A stretch of 64,000 bases of DNA, taken from assembly GCF_021869535.1 (NCBI RefSeq), contig NW_026262690.1, positions 66,303,995 through 66,367,994 on the forward strand, read 5' to 3'. The translations under genes and the position numbers were made by a program. Below the pieces are notes generated by a model, which worked only from the letters and a program-made list of their open reading frames with translations, did no database searches and was not told the origin of the DNA. Shown piece by piece: positions 24,387 to 35,799 of this stretch. The stretch's first letter is position 1, and each line of letters begins with the position of its first letter. The DNA is from Mytilus californianus (lineage: Eukaryota > Mollusca > Bivalvia > Mytilida > Mytilidae).

Positions 24387-24457
24387 TACGTCATTTGGTC
24401 TCTGATGGACAGTTGTCTCATTGGCAACCATACCAGATCTTATTTTTATATTGACTC
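24387..24457 (-). repeat. GAGACAACT-family head in inverted orientation
   Basis: Reverse complement reads AAGATCTGGTATGGTTGCCA ATGAGACAACTGTCC and then GAGACCAAATGACGTAG. It forms an inverted pair with the head at 24003-24075, about 0.3 kb apart. Confidence 0.7.
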
Positions 24458-24459
24458 TT

Positions 24460-24620
24460 CAGATCGATACAAAGCACACAAAATGCAACTAACAAACAAA
24501 GTTAAGACATAAAGTACCGATCTGAGAGTACACACAGTAACTGAAATCTAGTTCAAGGTCAATAGTAACTAATAAAGAATCATGGATCCAAGACTAAAAT
24601 ATCAATCAGTACACATCCAA
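24460..24620 (+). repeat. GAGACAACT-family internal module
   Basis: Carries CAGATCGATACAAAGCACAC and CGATCTGAGAGTACACACAG, then CTAAAATATCAATCAGTACA. The reverse complement of 9235-9450 has the same modules in the same order. Confidence 0.65.
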
Positions 24621-24624
24621 TGGA

Positions 24625-27585
24625 ATTGGCGTAAATATATCACTTACAGTCATAGAGAATATGTAGAACCGTAAATGTGCACATTTAAGTAGCAGTAATA
24701 TTTAGTAATTATTTCATTTCTTGATGAAAAAATCAATGTTTATACCAATTAAAAAAACCTCAATGATCTTGTTACAGTGCCAAATTGATAATCCTTTAGC
24801 GTAAGTTTATTCAAATGATCGATCAGTTTACACGGATCCTATCTAAATGTACGGGCTCTACAAACAACATCAGCGTAAAAAATAGAATGTGATATTCCGT
24901 TTGTAACTGCTTTTCAACAGGAACAACCAAACTTCGAAACCAAATCTGTGTATCTATGAAATAACTTAATAAATGATTTAAATTAATTCGTAGTAACGAA
25001 ATCCATGACTTAATAATTTACCAATGATAGATAGATTTTTCCAAAAGGAAAACTAACAATAGGGAATGAAACTCGTCTGTTTTGTTCTTTATTTGCGAAT
25101 AGAATGAAACTGAAATATCTTTATTCATGCAGAAAAGGACAGCTATTGCTTCGAAGTATTTGCAAGAACATACCATATGATATACTGCTTTTGACAATAT
25201 TTCTCAATATCAATGCCATAACCAGTTGTTATATATCAATTGCATACAGGGAAATACAATTATATTTCTCAGTGAAAGTTGAATTCAGTATTCGCAGAAT
25301 GATGTTTCAAGGTCCAAAATTGTTTTTCCGCTTCACATCATTATTCATATTACCGAAAGATAAATGATAAAACAAATGTAATCTCTAATTTAATCTTTGG
25401 ACAGAACGTTGGTATGGAAAGACGAGGTGTAGGCTGCTATATTGCATTCCTTTACTCTGGGTTTGATTTCAGCAAATACCTTTTACACCTGCAACAAATA
25501 ATTTTGAAATGAAATCAGAAATATTCTATGAAAAAATTAAATTGTGGTATGATATAATTACATAAATAAATATAAAAAAACGCCTTTTCAGACAGATGTT
25601 TTACTAGAAAACAATCATAAGCACTGAGAATGATATCACTAACTTTGATATCTGATAGTCTTGGAGTTTTCGTTAATGTTTTGCCTTACTAACCATGGTT
25701 TGGAATATTTTAAGCAAAAGACATTATTCCATTTCGCACATCAATGCACAATAGCTAAAATATATGCAATGCATATCCACTTAAAACTTATGTCGACAGA
25801 GTTCATATATTTGTTGACGTCTTTCGTCAGTAAACGGCGTCATGGAAATTTCAGAATCACATCGGATCAGCCGTCAATAGTTCATGGGACGTCTTTAACT
25901 AATTCTTTAGTCAATACACAACGTATTGCGTTAATTATTTTCTCCTAAATTAAACGCTATCTCTAATATACAGTCTAATCAATCGTTAATGACAAATTGC
26001 GTAGGTCAACCTTTGATAAATGACTTGAATTTTTAATAGGTATTAGGAATATGATTTGCATAATCTGGAACAATAAATGATGAGGAGAGTCGACTCTTTT
26101 GATGACCAAAATGGCGGAGGTTGATAGGGTTCCATCATTGCGATAAATTGCTTTGAATTTAAATTCCATTTTGTGGAATATCTGTCACTTTATTTTCCAA
26201 ACTGTTAATTTGGTTTTTGAAAGTTATTATATCTAAGACGCCTAAAAGATGGATAGAATTTACAAGTTCTACTTTAACTGGCATCCTTGAATTGCAATAT
26301 GCATGACTCGAGATGATTCAGAATATTGTAAAGGAAACAAAAACGTGCAAGGTTTTAATTTAACTGAAAAAACCTAGACATATTACATGGATACCTTCCT
26401 CAAAATTCATATTGTAGTATTAATTAAAACATACAGTCTTGCTTTTCAAAAAGCTAATACGAATGGCGACTCTGAGTTCAACATGGTCTTACGAATGAGA
26501 AAAAAATACAGGTTCAAATAATATACTTTTTTGTCTACTCTGGGAAACATTTGACCATGACAATTAAATTTTCATAACTTGCATGATTGTCAATAAAAAC
26601 ACCAGAACTAATAATCAACCAATTGATCAAAACCCTCTGAACCAATAAATATGATTGAAAAGATGTATGATGATTTTTAATTCTCAACTACAGATAAATG
26701 CTTTTCGATAAAATTATACATTTCAGGAAAAAATATCGAGAGAAAAATCTAAAGTCAACAGTGCTTTGTAATAATTCAATACAGATAACAATGATTTTCC
26801 AATATATTCAAACTATTTTTCTTTATCTGTATTCAACTTTCTGGATCTGTGTTTAATTTTCATAATTGATTTTGCAAAATCATTTGCCGGTAATTAACGT
26901 AGTGATATAATTAGTACCATCAATTTTACAAAGAAGAAACCTGTCAAACGGGCTGCTTAATGAAACGAGAAAACCGACTTCAAATATTGACGCTGGGAGT
27001 ATTGATGAAATAGGTCTATCTGAAATTAGATCATAAATGTTGAAATGTTTTGTGTCATTTGGGATCAAGAGGACAAATCTCTGAACACTTTAGTCAGAAA
27101 AATTAAAGATACAATACACAGACGACCAAATTGAGAAATATTTACTATTTCAAAAGAATTCAAACAAAGGCCTTAATCATTTGATTTTCATTAAAAAAAA
27201 ACTATGTTACTTGGTATTGAGTTTACTATTGTTTATTCATAATATGCAAACATTCATGAGTCAAGATAGACAAAATTTAACAAAATATGATAAAGTCAGT
27301 TAAAATAGTTTTATAATAGCAGCATAAAGGCATTTTAATAATATTTTTAAGAAATTAAACTAAAATAAACAACAAACCAGAATTAAAATGGTATTTGAGG
27401 AGAACTAAGTTAAAGAAGTTCAGAAGTCTATAATGTGACGAAAAATATGTTGAATAAAATTTCTGATCTTAAACTGCAACGTCGAGACATTTTTCATGTT
27501 AAGGGGTTTTCAATTTGTCAACTTAAAGACAAATGTGAAAGTAATTTTAATGATTTTGGCAAATCAGTTAGCAATAGTTAATTGT
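24625..27585. other. Long quiet non-coding stretch
   Basis: Frames up to 95 codons (25661-25948) lack coding character and context. No repeat that I can name. Confidence 0.5.
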
Positions 27586-27589
27586 ATGT

Positions 27590-27808
27590 TCTTTGCGAAT
27601 GGCATACAAGTGAGAGGTTTAGCTGGCTATAAAACCAGGTTTAATCCACCATTTTCTACATTAGGAAATGTCCGTATCAAGTCAGGAATATGACAGTTGT
27701 TTTGCATTCGTTTGATGTGTTAGAGCTTTTGATTTTACTATTTAATAAAGGACTTTCCGTTTTGAATTTTCCTTGGAGTTCGATTTTTTGTTTTGTTATT
27801 CTACTTTT
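27590..27808 (-). repeat. Solo RT-element tail
   Basis: Tail in sense orientation on plus as written: AAGTGAGAGGTTTAGCTGGC, AAACCAGGTTTAATCCACCA, ending GAATTTTCCTTGGAGTTCG. It is therefore a copy whose element runs along plus, opposite to the copy at 20864. The strand given here follows the orientation used for the 20864 copy. The chance frame at 27496-27693 overlaps it. Confidence 0.75.
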
Positions 27809-27825
27809 TGTATGCTAAAATATAA

Positions 27826-27905
27826 AAATTAGGAGATGTGGTATGAATGCCAATGAGACAACTATCCACCCAAGTTAAAATGAAGTGGATGTAAAGTCCA
27901 TTAAC
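27826..27905 (+). repeat. GAGACAACT-family head, fragment
   Basis: AGGAGATGTGGTATGAATGC CAATGAGACAACTATCCACC, followed by unrelated sequence. It lies immediately after the RT tail. Confidence 0.75.
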
Positions 27906-27909
27906 AAAT

Positions 27910-29025
27910 ATTTCCTGTATTTGTCGGACGAGATCAAAATAATACAAGTTCTTTCTGCAAAGTGGGTCGAGCGGTATGATTCATTATGAAGGGTGGGAAA
28001 TGTAGACTGCGACTATTAAATGTGGATACGTTGTGTTATCGGGGTTTTTAATACAGTGATGATACATTCTCCGCATCTATTAAATGAAAGGGTCATCTTA
28101 AACTTGCGATGGGTTTGAGACGAAGTCCTCATTATGACTTTGAGATGAAGAAACAATAAAAGCGTTGTTTATTTTGCTTCTGTCTTCCAAGTGATTAAGT
28201 ATTACACCATACCCGTTTTTACCCCATTATGCACATGACGATCGGTCATGGATTTCTGGGGAATAAAATGGTGAGAATCTGCAGAGAAAAATCCATGAAA
28301 TCGTTCCAGATTTTAATGTTTTGATCGTAGTCAGTATTTAGAAAAGTGAACATGCACTTTGTCAGAGTTATTATTTGGAGGATTGATAAATTACATCATA
28401 AATCACAGAAACCCTTGTATTATAGATTTCTTTAACAACACAGCCAAAGATTGTTTACAATGCTATTAACATTTGTTTGCGAAAAAGGAAATAGTTCGAT
28501 AGAATTAAACGATAGAACAAATTAAACGAAAAAGATTCATTATATAATTGTAGACATCATAAAGGTACTATAAACACATTTTCAAGACGTTAAGATATAC
28601 AAAATCATCATATTGACGAACTGGTATATCATTTAGACATCTGCAAATTTCACATGCAAAAGGATATATTTCTTTAATTGTATATTAACTACTTCGTTCT
28701 TAGTAACTGCAATCGTTATACGTGATAACTACTGTAAATTAATATTCTTCATTATAATTACATATCTAGTCAGTGAAACGTTAATTCCTGTTTACTTTTC
28801 TTCAAAGATAAGTTATTTTTTAATAGTGCAATAAACACGAAGTCTAACAAACTCTCTGTCGAACATCACCTTTTCATATTTTTCCCTACCTTTGGTTTCC
28901 AAATGCAATAGCTTTTCAGAACTTTAAACTTAAACGGTATTTCATTGCACACAATTAAATAAACCAGTTGCAGTCAGCACAATAAAAATGGCCGATGAGC
29001 ATAATGTACTAAGAAATGTTTAAAA
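27910..29025. other. Non-coding AT-rich stretch
   Basis: Nothing recognised. Confidence 0.5.
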
Positions 29026-29028
29026 ATT

Positions 29029-29226
29029 CTTACAGCTGAAAGCAAATAGTAGTGCATTTGGGATATGAACAATGTGTTCATGAGCAATAAAGGGAATTTC
29101 TATCAATTAAAAAATTCAGAAGAATTCATTCTTACAGCTGAAAGCAAATAGTAGTGCATTTGGGATATGAACAATGTGTTCATGAGCAATAAAGGGAATT
29201 TCTATCAATTAAAAAATTCAGAAGAA
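29029..29226. repeat. Recent tandem duplication, 102-bp period, two copies
   Basis: The block from TTACAGCTGAAAGCAAATAG to AAAAAATTCAGAAGAA occurs twice, with TACAGCTG at 29031 and 29133. The copies look identical over about 90 bases, so the event is young or the array is being homogenised. No coding frame. Confidence 0.95.
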
Positions 29227-29324
29227 ACTAAATAAATAGATAACTTTATCAAGAAATATCATATCATAGATCATGGATTTGGCAATCATTTTATGTCCTT
29301 TTTGGTCGTTTATCTCTTCAAATG

Positions 29325-29435
29325 TTTCTGTTCATTTACATCCGTGGCTTTCAAATATACGGCTTTGGGAGTTCCTGGTGAAAGTGAATCTAGAAAAGCG
29401 CTTCGGACGCACGGAAGGGTTGTTTTCATTTTTTG
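29325..29435 (+). repeat. GCGCTTCGGACGCA family fragment
   Basis: ATACGGCTTTGGGAGTTCCT, GGTGAAAGTGAATCTAGAAA, AGCGCTTCGGACGCACGGAA. It matches the stretch at 32325-32390. It is common in Mytilus by memory. The overlapping 83-88 codon frames are by-products. Confidence 0.65.
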
Positions 29436-29559
29436 AAGATCTTTTGAAAAATGGAAAACGTGGTTTGGACTATCGGAAATCAAAACTAGGTTTGTGGTTA
29501 AGATCAATATGGTTAAGAAATCAAGGAGGCGGCTGTTGACAGATATAAACGCATTAAGC

Positions 29560-30365
29560 AATAGATATTCTAAATCATTTTAACGTGTCAGAGCATTTAG
29601 ATGTAATCCAAACTTGTTTACTTCGCTTCAGTTCCTTAAGTATTTTGGTCCAGATATAAAGATCGACTTTCTGTTTGAAATACAAACAACTGCTGATCTT
29701 AATTTTTTAAGCAAATACATAGTTCTGTAATATAAATCATAGTTCTTTTGATATTTTGTAGAGATGCAATAGAATAATTGAAAATCTTTTTGCAGAAAAT
29801 AGTCTAAAATGGAACATATGGTCTTTTCCTAATGGCGAGTCGACAATTGAAGGCTTTTTTTCCTTTAAACTTTTTGCAGAAGGCATCGGAACTTTGACGG
29901 CTCCAAAACAAAATATCAAGTTTATGAGGTATTGATCGATATTTTAGGAAAATCTTTTTTAAATTGACTTCAAGGTTTAAATTATGAGTTATCCAATATA
30001 TTGACGACATACGTTCACAAAAATAGTAAATTACAATCAGTTAGTAACTGTACACTATCATGCATATATGAAAGTTAAATATGTAAAACAGTATATGAGT
30101 AGAAAGGAAATTGGAACAAAAGCAGAAATTATTCTTTCAATGGGTCTTCCATTTCTTATTTATGCAAAGTTTGGACAAGAAGTTTTAGAGAAGTTGTAAA
30201 TATGATTTCCTTGAATTGTGCAAAGGGAATTTTGTCAATACATTGACTCCAACTATGAAATAGTGTTCCGATCATCATTCCTATTCATAAAACTATGTGT
30301 TGAGTATACGTCAATAAGACAGCCCAGCCCTCCTCCTCCCCTCACATAGGTAAACTAGAATCAGG
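29560..30365. other. Non-coding AT-rich stretch
   Basis: Only chance frames. A weak GTATACGTCAATAAGACAGC motif near 30305 may be a decayed GAGACAACT-family head. Confidence 0.45.
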
Positions 30366-30369
30366 AATT

Positions 30370-30515
30370 GCATCTGGTTGTCCCTTTAAAAAAAAGAAAA
30401 ATGACGAAAAGAAGAACAAGTCTACAAAACACTACATAGAAAATTGAAGAGGGAGAAAGTGCTTCTACGGTGTAAGCAGATCCTGCTCCGCATGTGATAC
30501 CCGTCATGTCTCTCA
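30370..30515 (+). repeat. Fragment of the CTGCTCCGCATGTG family
   Basis: Has CTACAAAACACTACATAGAA AATTGAAG and GGTGTAAGCAGATCCTGCTC followed by CGCATGTGATACCCGTC. From memory, this belongs to the element whose other parts lie at 31633-32060 and 38970-39460. Confidence 0.5.
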
Positions 30516-30654
30516 TGGTAGATACAAGTTCGATTGTAACTCTACTTCATCAAGAAAAGTGTGACGAGATTGTGCATCGCTACGATAGATGTAACATATC
30601 CGATGTCATCTGTGACACAGATATTAATAACAGTCAATCAAATAATAATCGCTT

Positions 30655-30832
30655 CTTCAAAACCAGGTTTAATCCACCGTTTTCTACATAAGGAAATTTC
30701 TGTACCAAGTCAGGAATATTAGGGTTGTTTTCCATTCTTTTTATGTGTTTGAGCTTTTGATTTTGCCATTTGTTAAAGGACTTTCCGTTTTGAATTTTCC
30801 TTGGGGTTCGATATTTTTGTTATTTTACTCTA
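30655..30832 (-). repeat. Solo RT-element tail
   Basis: AAAACCAGGTTTAATCCACC through GGACTTTCCGTTTTGAATTT to TCCTTGGGGTTCGATATT. Same orientation as the copy at 27590. Confidence 0.75.
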
Positions 30833-30834
30833 GA

Positions 30835-31240
30835 TGAATTTAATGTAAGCGCTAGGGATCCTTTGAATGATAGTTTTATTTAATGCAGCATCATTCGAAC
30901 AAGGAAATCATTATAGGAAAAAAAAATCAGTTTTGGGATGTCATATCAACTTAGAGATATTTTCTTCATATGCAGGCATCAGTTCACAATTGAATAGCTG
31001 AAAACTTCCTTTTGTCGTAAATGTTAGTTGTACATAGGCCCTCAATGTCAATTTCTAGTTGAAAGGCAAGATATATGATAGACTTAACTGTAGCTGTTGT
31101 ATCCTTTATTTGAAGATAAATGTTTTCAACATAGTCATCAAATTTGAAGTATGTAATGAGAGGATATCGTTCATATAGCGAAACGTGAAGCTAAATGACA
31201 ATACAAGCGTCTTTTCTTTCATAAAAATGCTTCATAGATA
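30835..31240. other. Non-coding stretch
   Basis: Nothing recognised. Confidence 0.5.
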
Positions 31241-31241
31241 T

Positions 31242-31350
31242 AAAAATAAGAAGATGCGTTATGATTGCCAATGAGACAACTCTCCACCAGAGACCGAATG
31301 ACATAGAAGTTCACAATTATAGGCACCGTACGGCCGCATAGTGAGTGATT
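31242..31350 (+). repeat. GAGACAACT-family head
   Basis: AATAAGAAGATGCGTTATGA, TTGCCAATGAGACAACTCTC, CACCAGAGACCGAATGACAT, then GGCACCGTACGGCC. It is the best-preserved head in the window. Confidence 0.8.
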
Positions 31351-31632
31351 AATAAAGTATATATCACGTAAATTATGAAAGGTAATAACTTTAAATGTCG
31401 TATGTTACTTTTATCGAACTGCTTACAAGTACTCCAAATTTCCAAATACAATATTCTTACAGCTATAACCTTCACCAAAAATTGTAAGACTTTTTAAAAA
31501 ATTTCCTCTGATTTGTTTACTTTCTCATCGGCATCTTTCCATTTCTATGTAGAAATATTTCAGCACCATGTATCTGCTTGTGAATATAATACTCCCTGGT
31601 AATACAATATTCCAGACGTTGTGTTTTCTACT

Positions 31633-32060
31633 ATGATTTTCCTAATAGAGGGTTACTGCTTATTATGAAGCTACCATAGCAAGGTTTCTTCATGGTAAAG
31701 TCAAAGTCATCTCTGATGTTGAACAAACAACCTCGTGCCTTTGATGGTCGTTACGAAATATGTGTCAAAGATGAACATGGATCTGATCTATTTAGTTGTC
31801 GTATCCCTAATTTCGTCCTCATTTCTTCGCTCATGGTGTATCATCATTTGCGGTATATCACTTCAGTTTACTTGTCGTCAGCAACGGGTACACTTGTGCA
31901 GAATAAAACTGTTTATCTTACAGGGTTATCTGTGGGTTTCCTATTGCTCAATATATAGTTTTTCTGTGTAGTGTTGTTTGGACTTGTTCGTCTTTTTATT
32001 TCTGTCGTCTGTCATGGTGTTATTTTCCTAATAGAGGGTTACTGCTTATTATGCAGTAAT
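31633..32060 (-). repeat. Interspersed element bracketed by a 32-bp direct repeat
   Basis: ATTTTCCTAATAGAGGGTTA CTGCTTATTATG occurs near 31636 and again near 32021. Between them is sequence such as TGTGTAGTGTTGTTTGGACT that I associate with the family at 38970-39460 in opposite orientation. The frames of 78-88 codons inside have no independent support. Confidence 0.55.
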
Positions 32061-32285
32061 AAGTAGTCCATTTAAGATTTCTATTTACTCTTTCCTATCG
32101 TCTTACTTTATATAGATAGTAAACGATTGTTTGTAGGGTGAACATGCGATGAAAAATAGAAATACCAACTTTAGAATGAATGGTATAAAGGTTTGTTCAA
32201 ACCATAAATTGGTCCATCAAAATACAAGCAAAGTTCAATAAAAGTAATTTCAACTCTGCCGTTATAACACTGCTGTGAGCACAAT

Positions 32286-32515
32286 TTACATTTTCAACTG
32301 TTTCAGTTCTTATACATCCTTATGTTTCAAATATTCGGCTTTGAGCGTTCCTGATAAAGGTAAATCCAGAAAAGCTCTTCGGACGCAAGAATTTATAAAG
32401 TGTTGTTTTCATTTTTACAGCACTGGGTCAATACCGCTGCATATTGACTATTAGTCCCCGGGGGTATCATCAGCTCAGTAGTCACTACTTCGGTATTGAA
32501 ATGATTTATAAGAAA
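32286..32515 (+). repeat. GCTCTTCGGACGCA / CCCCGGGGGTATCATCAGC family
   Basis: Contains ATTCGGCTTTGAGCGTTCCT, GGTAAATCCAGAAAAGCTCT, then CTATTAGTCCCCGGGGGTAT CATCAGCTCAGTAGTC and CTTCGGTATTGAAATG. It is among the most familiar mussel repeats to me. Fragments recur at 29325, 32630 and, inverted, 52380. Confidence 0.75.
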
Positions 32516-32629
32516 CTTTTCTTAAACTGTCCGTTTATAAATTTGCTAGTTACAAAGAAAATAATATTTCAACTCCCTCAGGCAGAATTGACCTTAGATA
32601 GATTTGGCTATTATTTTTAGTTCCTTTTT

Positions 32630-32725
32630 GATCATATATCCTTGGCTTTGTAATATTCGGCTTGTAGCGCATCGGATGCATAAAATTTATTAAGTGTTGT
32701 TTTCATTTTTAACGTCACTAACCAA
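32630..32725 (+). repeat. Partial copy of the CTTCGGACGCA family
   Basis: TCCTTGGCTTTGTAATATTC GGCTTGTAGCGCATCGGATGC, followed by a segment (AAATTTATTAAGTGTTGTTT TCATTTTTA) also present at 32390. It carries an internal deletion. Confidence 0.55.
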
Positions 32726-32729
32726 TATT

Positions 32730-35255
32730 CCTCACACATCGTTAATGTATGTCCATAGGTAAAGACTTGAATAAGGTCATAATATGATTAAAGCTTTGAG
32801 ACTAAAGGAACCTTTCATTTTTGCATCCAGTTGTTATCCAATATGGTCAAATGCTCTTCTTATGGGGGTGCTTGGACAATGATTACTTTAATGTAAATTA
32901 TGATCAAGTTTGATCGAAGGTTGTAGGCACCGTACAGCTCAAGTTTGCATCTAATCTTTTTCAAACAATGTCTGTTTATTGGGAGAACCAGAAAACTTTC
33001 TGATGTATGAATAAAGCAAAATGGATACGAACGAACCAATGACAAATCGCAAATCAGAAGTAGAATCACGGCCAAATAACGACAAACAATGATTTTTACA
33101 AATGTGTAGATAGGCAAGCAGGTCTTTTTCAATTTGTTGTCAAAGTGTATCTTTAAATGAAAGATTTATAGTATCTGAAACATAACGAAATAGTTGACAT
33201 TATCTGACTACAATGTTATTTTGATTTATGCATACAAGCATTGTTTTATTAGATAGCAACCAACATGTTTGCTGTGATGTAAATCGGTTTACTCAATACG
33301 ACTTTTCTTTAAATTTTAGTACAAGCATCTGTGGTATTTTTTCTCCAAAAAACAATAAAGACATTTATTATCGGAGTTCTAGTTACATTATAATTTTTAA
33401 AGTGTAATTTGCTGAATATTTTATATTATAAAGCTGTTAAGGCATTATTTTATTCGATAAGGCGTGACATATCATTTCCGAGAGCTGTTACAGCAGCGGT
33501 AACTACCAATCAGCAAATCAAGAACTCATGAAGAATTCACCGTAAACAGAACACTAATAGCTATCTTCATTAAATACATTTTCTTGGCTAATGACTTTTT
33601 GAAATAAAATTTAAGATAAGTTAATGCTAGTTTGACGAATTTTATTGCTTTGCCAATATTTAAGTTGGAAGGTTACTCCCAGATGCATGTGATTTGTGTG
33701 AAACTGACAGAAAACAAATTAAAACAAAGCAAGAGGTCACATTTTAACAAGTAAGAAAGTAAATGTGTCATGACACATTACATTTAGGAAGACTACACTG
33801 AAATTCTTTTTAATCTTTCGTGAAATTATTATGTAATTTCATAGGTTAAGCTTCTTTTGTTTTCACAAATTGAATACATTTTATTAAGAACGTGTTTTAG
33901 TATAAGTTTACCGATACTAAATATAGACATGAACAAGTCTTAGTTCAAGCTCTAATGTGTTTGGTTATGTATTGTCTGAGTCTCTTGGATTGATTGATTG
34001 ATTGATGAGTGAGTGAGCTAGTTGGTGAATGAGTGAGAGAGAGAGAAAAAGATGGGTTGACGAATATATAATATCTCGACTGTAAAAATTGGACTTGCGT
34101 GTTGAGAATGCACGAATATAACAAGCCTGATATCATCATTTATGTATAATCTGTGAACATTGCATTAGTGAGTTTTTAAGAATTGATGTATGTGAGAACA
34201 TTGATTTCTAGATCTATACTAAAATCTGTGTTAATTTACTCCTATGATTTCCCAGTCCCCTCTTTATTGTTATTGAACTTTGATATTCACGAGGCAGTTC
34301 TTTATTACTAGATGTAACACAAAAAGTGTCATCGTATTTCAATAAAAAATTTCTGTTTGAAACAAAAACTTCTTTAATCAGGATACATTTCAGAAAAATT
34401 ATAAAACCATGTATCAATAAAGTGAATTCCTTGTGATTTGTTGCAATTTTTACATTATGGTCCATTTTCGTGTTATATTTCTTGTATCGATTAAATTGAT
34501 TAGTTTGTCCATGTCTTATTTCAGTTGTATTGTTTGATATACTAATGATTAAATGTATGATAGAACAGCTGTGTACTTCTATAAATGTTAACTTTCCTTT
34601 TTCTCCTTTAAAAATACAATATTGTCTAATCAAACGCACATTGCAGTCAATTTCTAATAACTCTAACGTCGAGTTACTTCATGAATAATTCGTTTGAACA
34701 TTTTTGTTGTACAAAAGAGAACTACAAAAGAAACATTTTGTAATTTTCTTGTCAAAGAATATAATTATGGTTAGATTACTCATCTAAAATTCGTGCAAAA
34801 TTTGAGTAAATCAATGTTTTTGAAGAATGTTTCCATGGGAAGATGTGTTTGGCTAGAAAATTATTTTGTGGAATTTTTAATTCTTGTAAAGCCTGGGTAA
34901 TGAATACGAGATAAACATGCATGCTTCTCATATTTCCTATTGGAGAATTAATATGCATTAAAAATAATATTACTAAACACGATAAATTCCCATATAAATT
35001 ACAATGTTTAGCCTGAAGCATTTAAAGTACTCAGTTAAAAAAATATTTTCTTGATTGTTATTGGAAAGTGAAAGAAAGGGTACTTTTCCTTTCTTTCAAA
35101 ATTTAAGTACCCCAGAAATAGAAAATAAGTTGGACTTCCTACAATTCATCAAAACCTTCTTTTCATTCCTGGCATGAAATATCATTGATACGTCATTTTC
35201 TGTAAAGTGTTGTTAATAAAGCGTTAAAATTATTAGAAACAACTATGATTGTTGT
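32730..35255. other. Mostly quiet non-coding stretch
   Basis: Includes a (GATT)n/(GAGT)n tract at 33988-34045. The 141-codon minus frame at 34214-34639 lacks any domain, start context or splice support, and I treat it as chance. Confidence 0.45.
33988..34045. repeat. (GATT)n, (GAGT)n and (GA)n simple repeat
   Basis: Successive GATT, GAGT and GA runs with small interruptions. Confidence 0.9.
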
Positions 35256-35261
35256 TTTCAA

Positions 35262-35550
35262 TTCGTTTGATGTGTTTGGGCTTTTAATTTTGTCATTTGA
35301 TAAAGGACTTTCCGTTTTGGTTGTCAATAAAATTCTAAATGACTGCCATACAAGTGAGAAGTTTAGCTAGCTATAAAACCAGGTTTAATCCACCATTTTC
35401 TACATAAAGTAAGGTCTGTACCAAGCCAAGAATATGACAGTTGTTTTCCACTCTTTTGATGTGTTTGAGCTTTTAATTTTGCAATTTGATAAGGGACTTT
35501 CCGTTTTGAATTTTCCTTGGAGTTCGGTATTTTTGTTATTTTACTTTTGT
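35262..35550 (-). repeat. Two adjacent RT-element tails, one partial
   Basis: A partial tail (TTTGATAAAGGACTTTCCGT near 35300) is followed at 35340 by a full tail from CATACAAGTGAGAAGTTTAG to CTTGGAGTTCGGTATT. Both share orientation with the copies at 27590 and 30655. The first may be a target that the second entered. Confidence 0.7.
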
Positions 35551-35708
35551 CTACCCCAGGTATATATAGCCTTAGTCAGATTTGGCACACATTAAGAATT
35601 TTTTAGTTTTCAATCCTCTTGAACGGTTTATTTCTTGAATGCTTACATACTTAGTTCTGCCGACAAAGTACAGGTAGAAATACGTTGGCATTCAAGCGGT
35701 GCTTTGCT

Positions 35709-35781
35709 TTTGCGCCAATTGGCATTTCATTTGCGCCAAAAAAACTTTCATTTGCGCCACAAACTATAATTCATTTGCGCC
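35709..35781. repeat. Short array of TTTGCGCC, four copies
   Basis: TTTGCGCC occurs at 35709, 35729, 35750 and 35774, usually within CATTTGCGCCA. The motif resembles, but is not identical to, an E2F site. Similar strings recur in mussel repeats from memory, so a repeat origin is more likely than regulation. Confidence 0.7.
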
Positions 35782-35799
35782 AAAAATAAAACATTTCAT

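Noticed and set aside
34214..34639. 141-codon minus frame
   Set aside because: No domain, no compositional bias of a real protein, no splice or promoter context; plausible by chance in 64 kb.
35709..35781. CRISPR-like or operator array of TTTGCGCC
   Set aside because: Words are too short and the intervals too small; better explained as a decayed tandem repeat.
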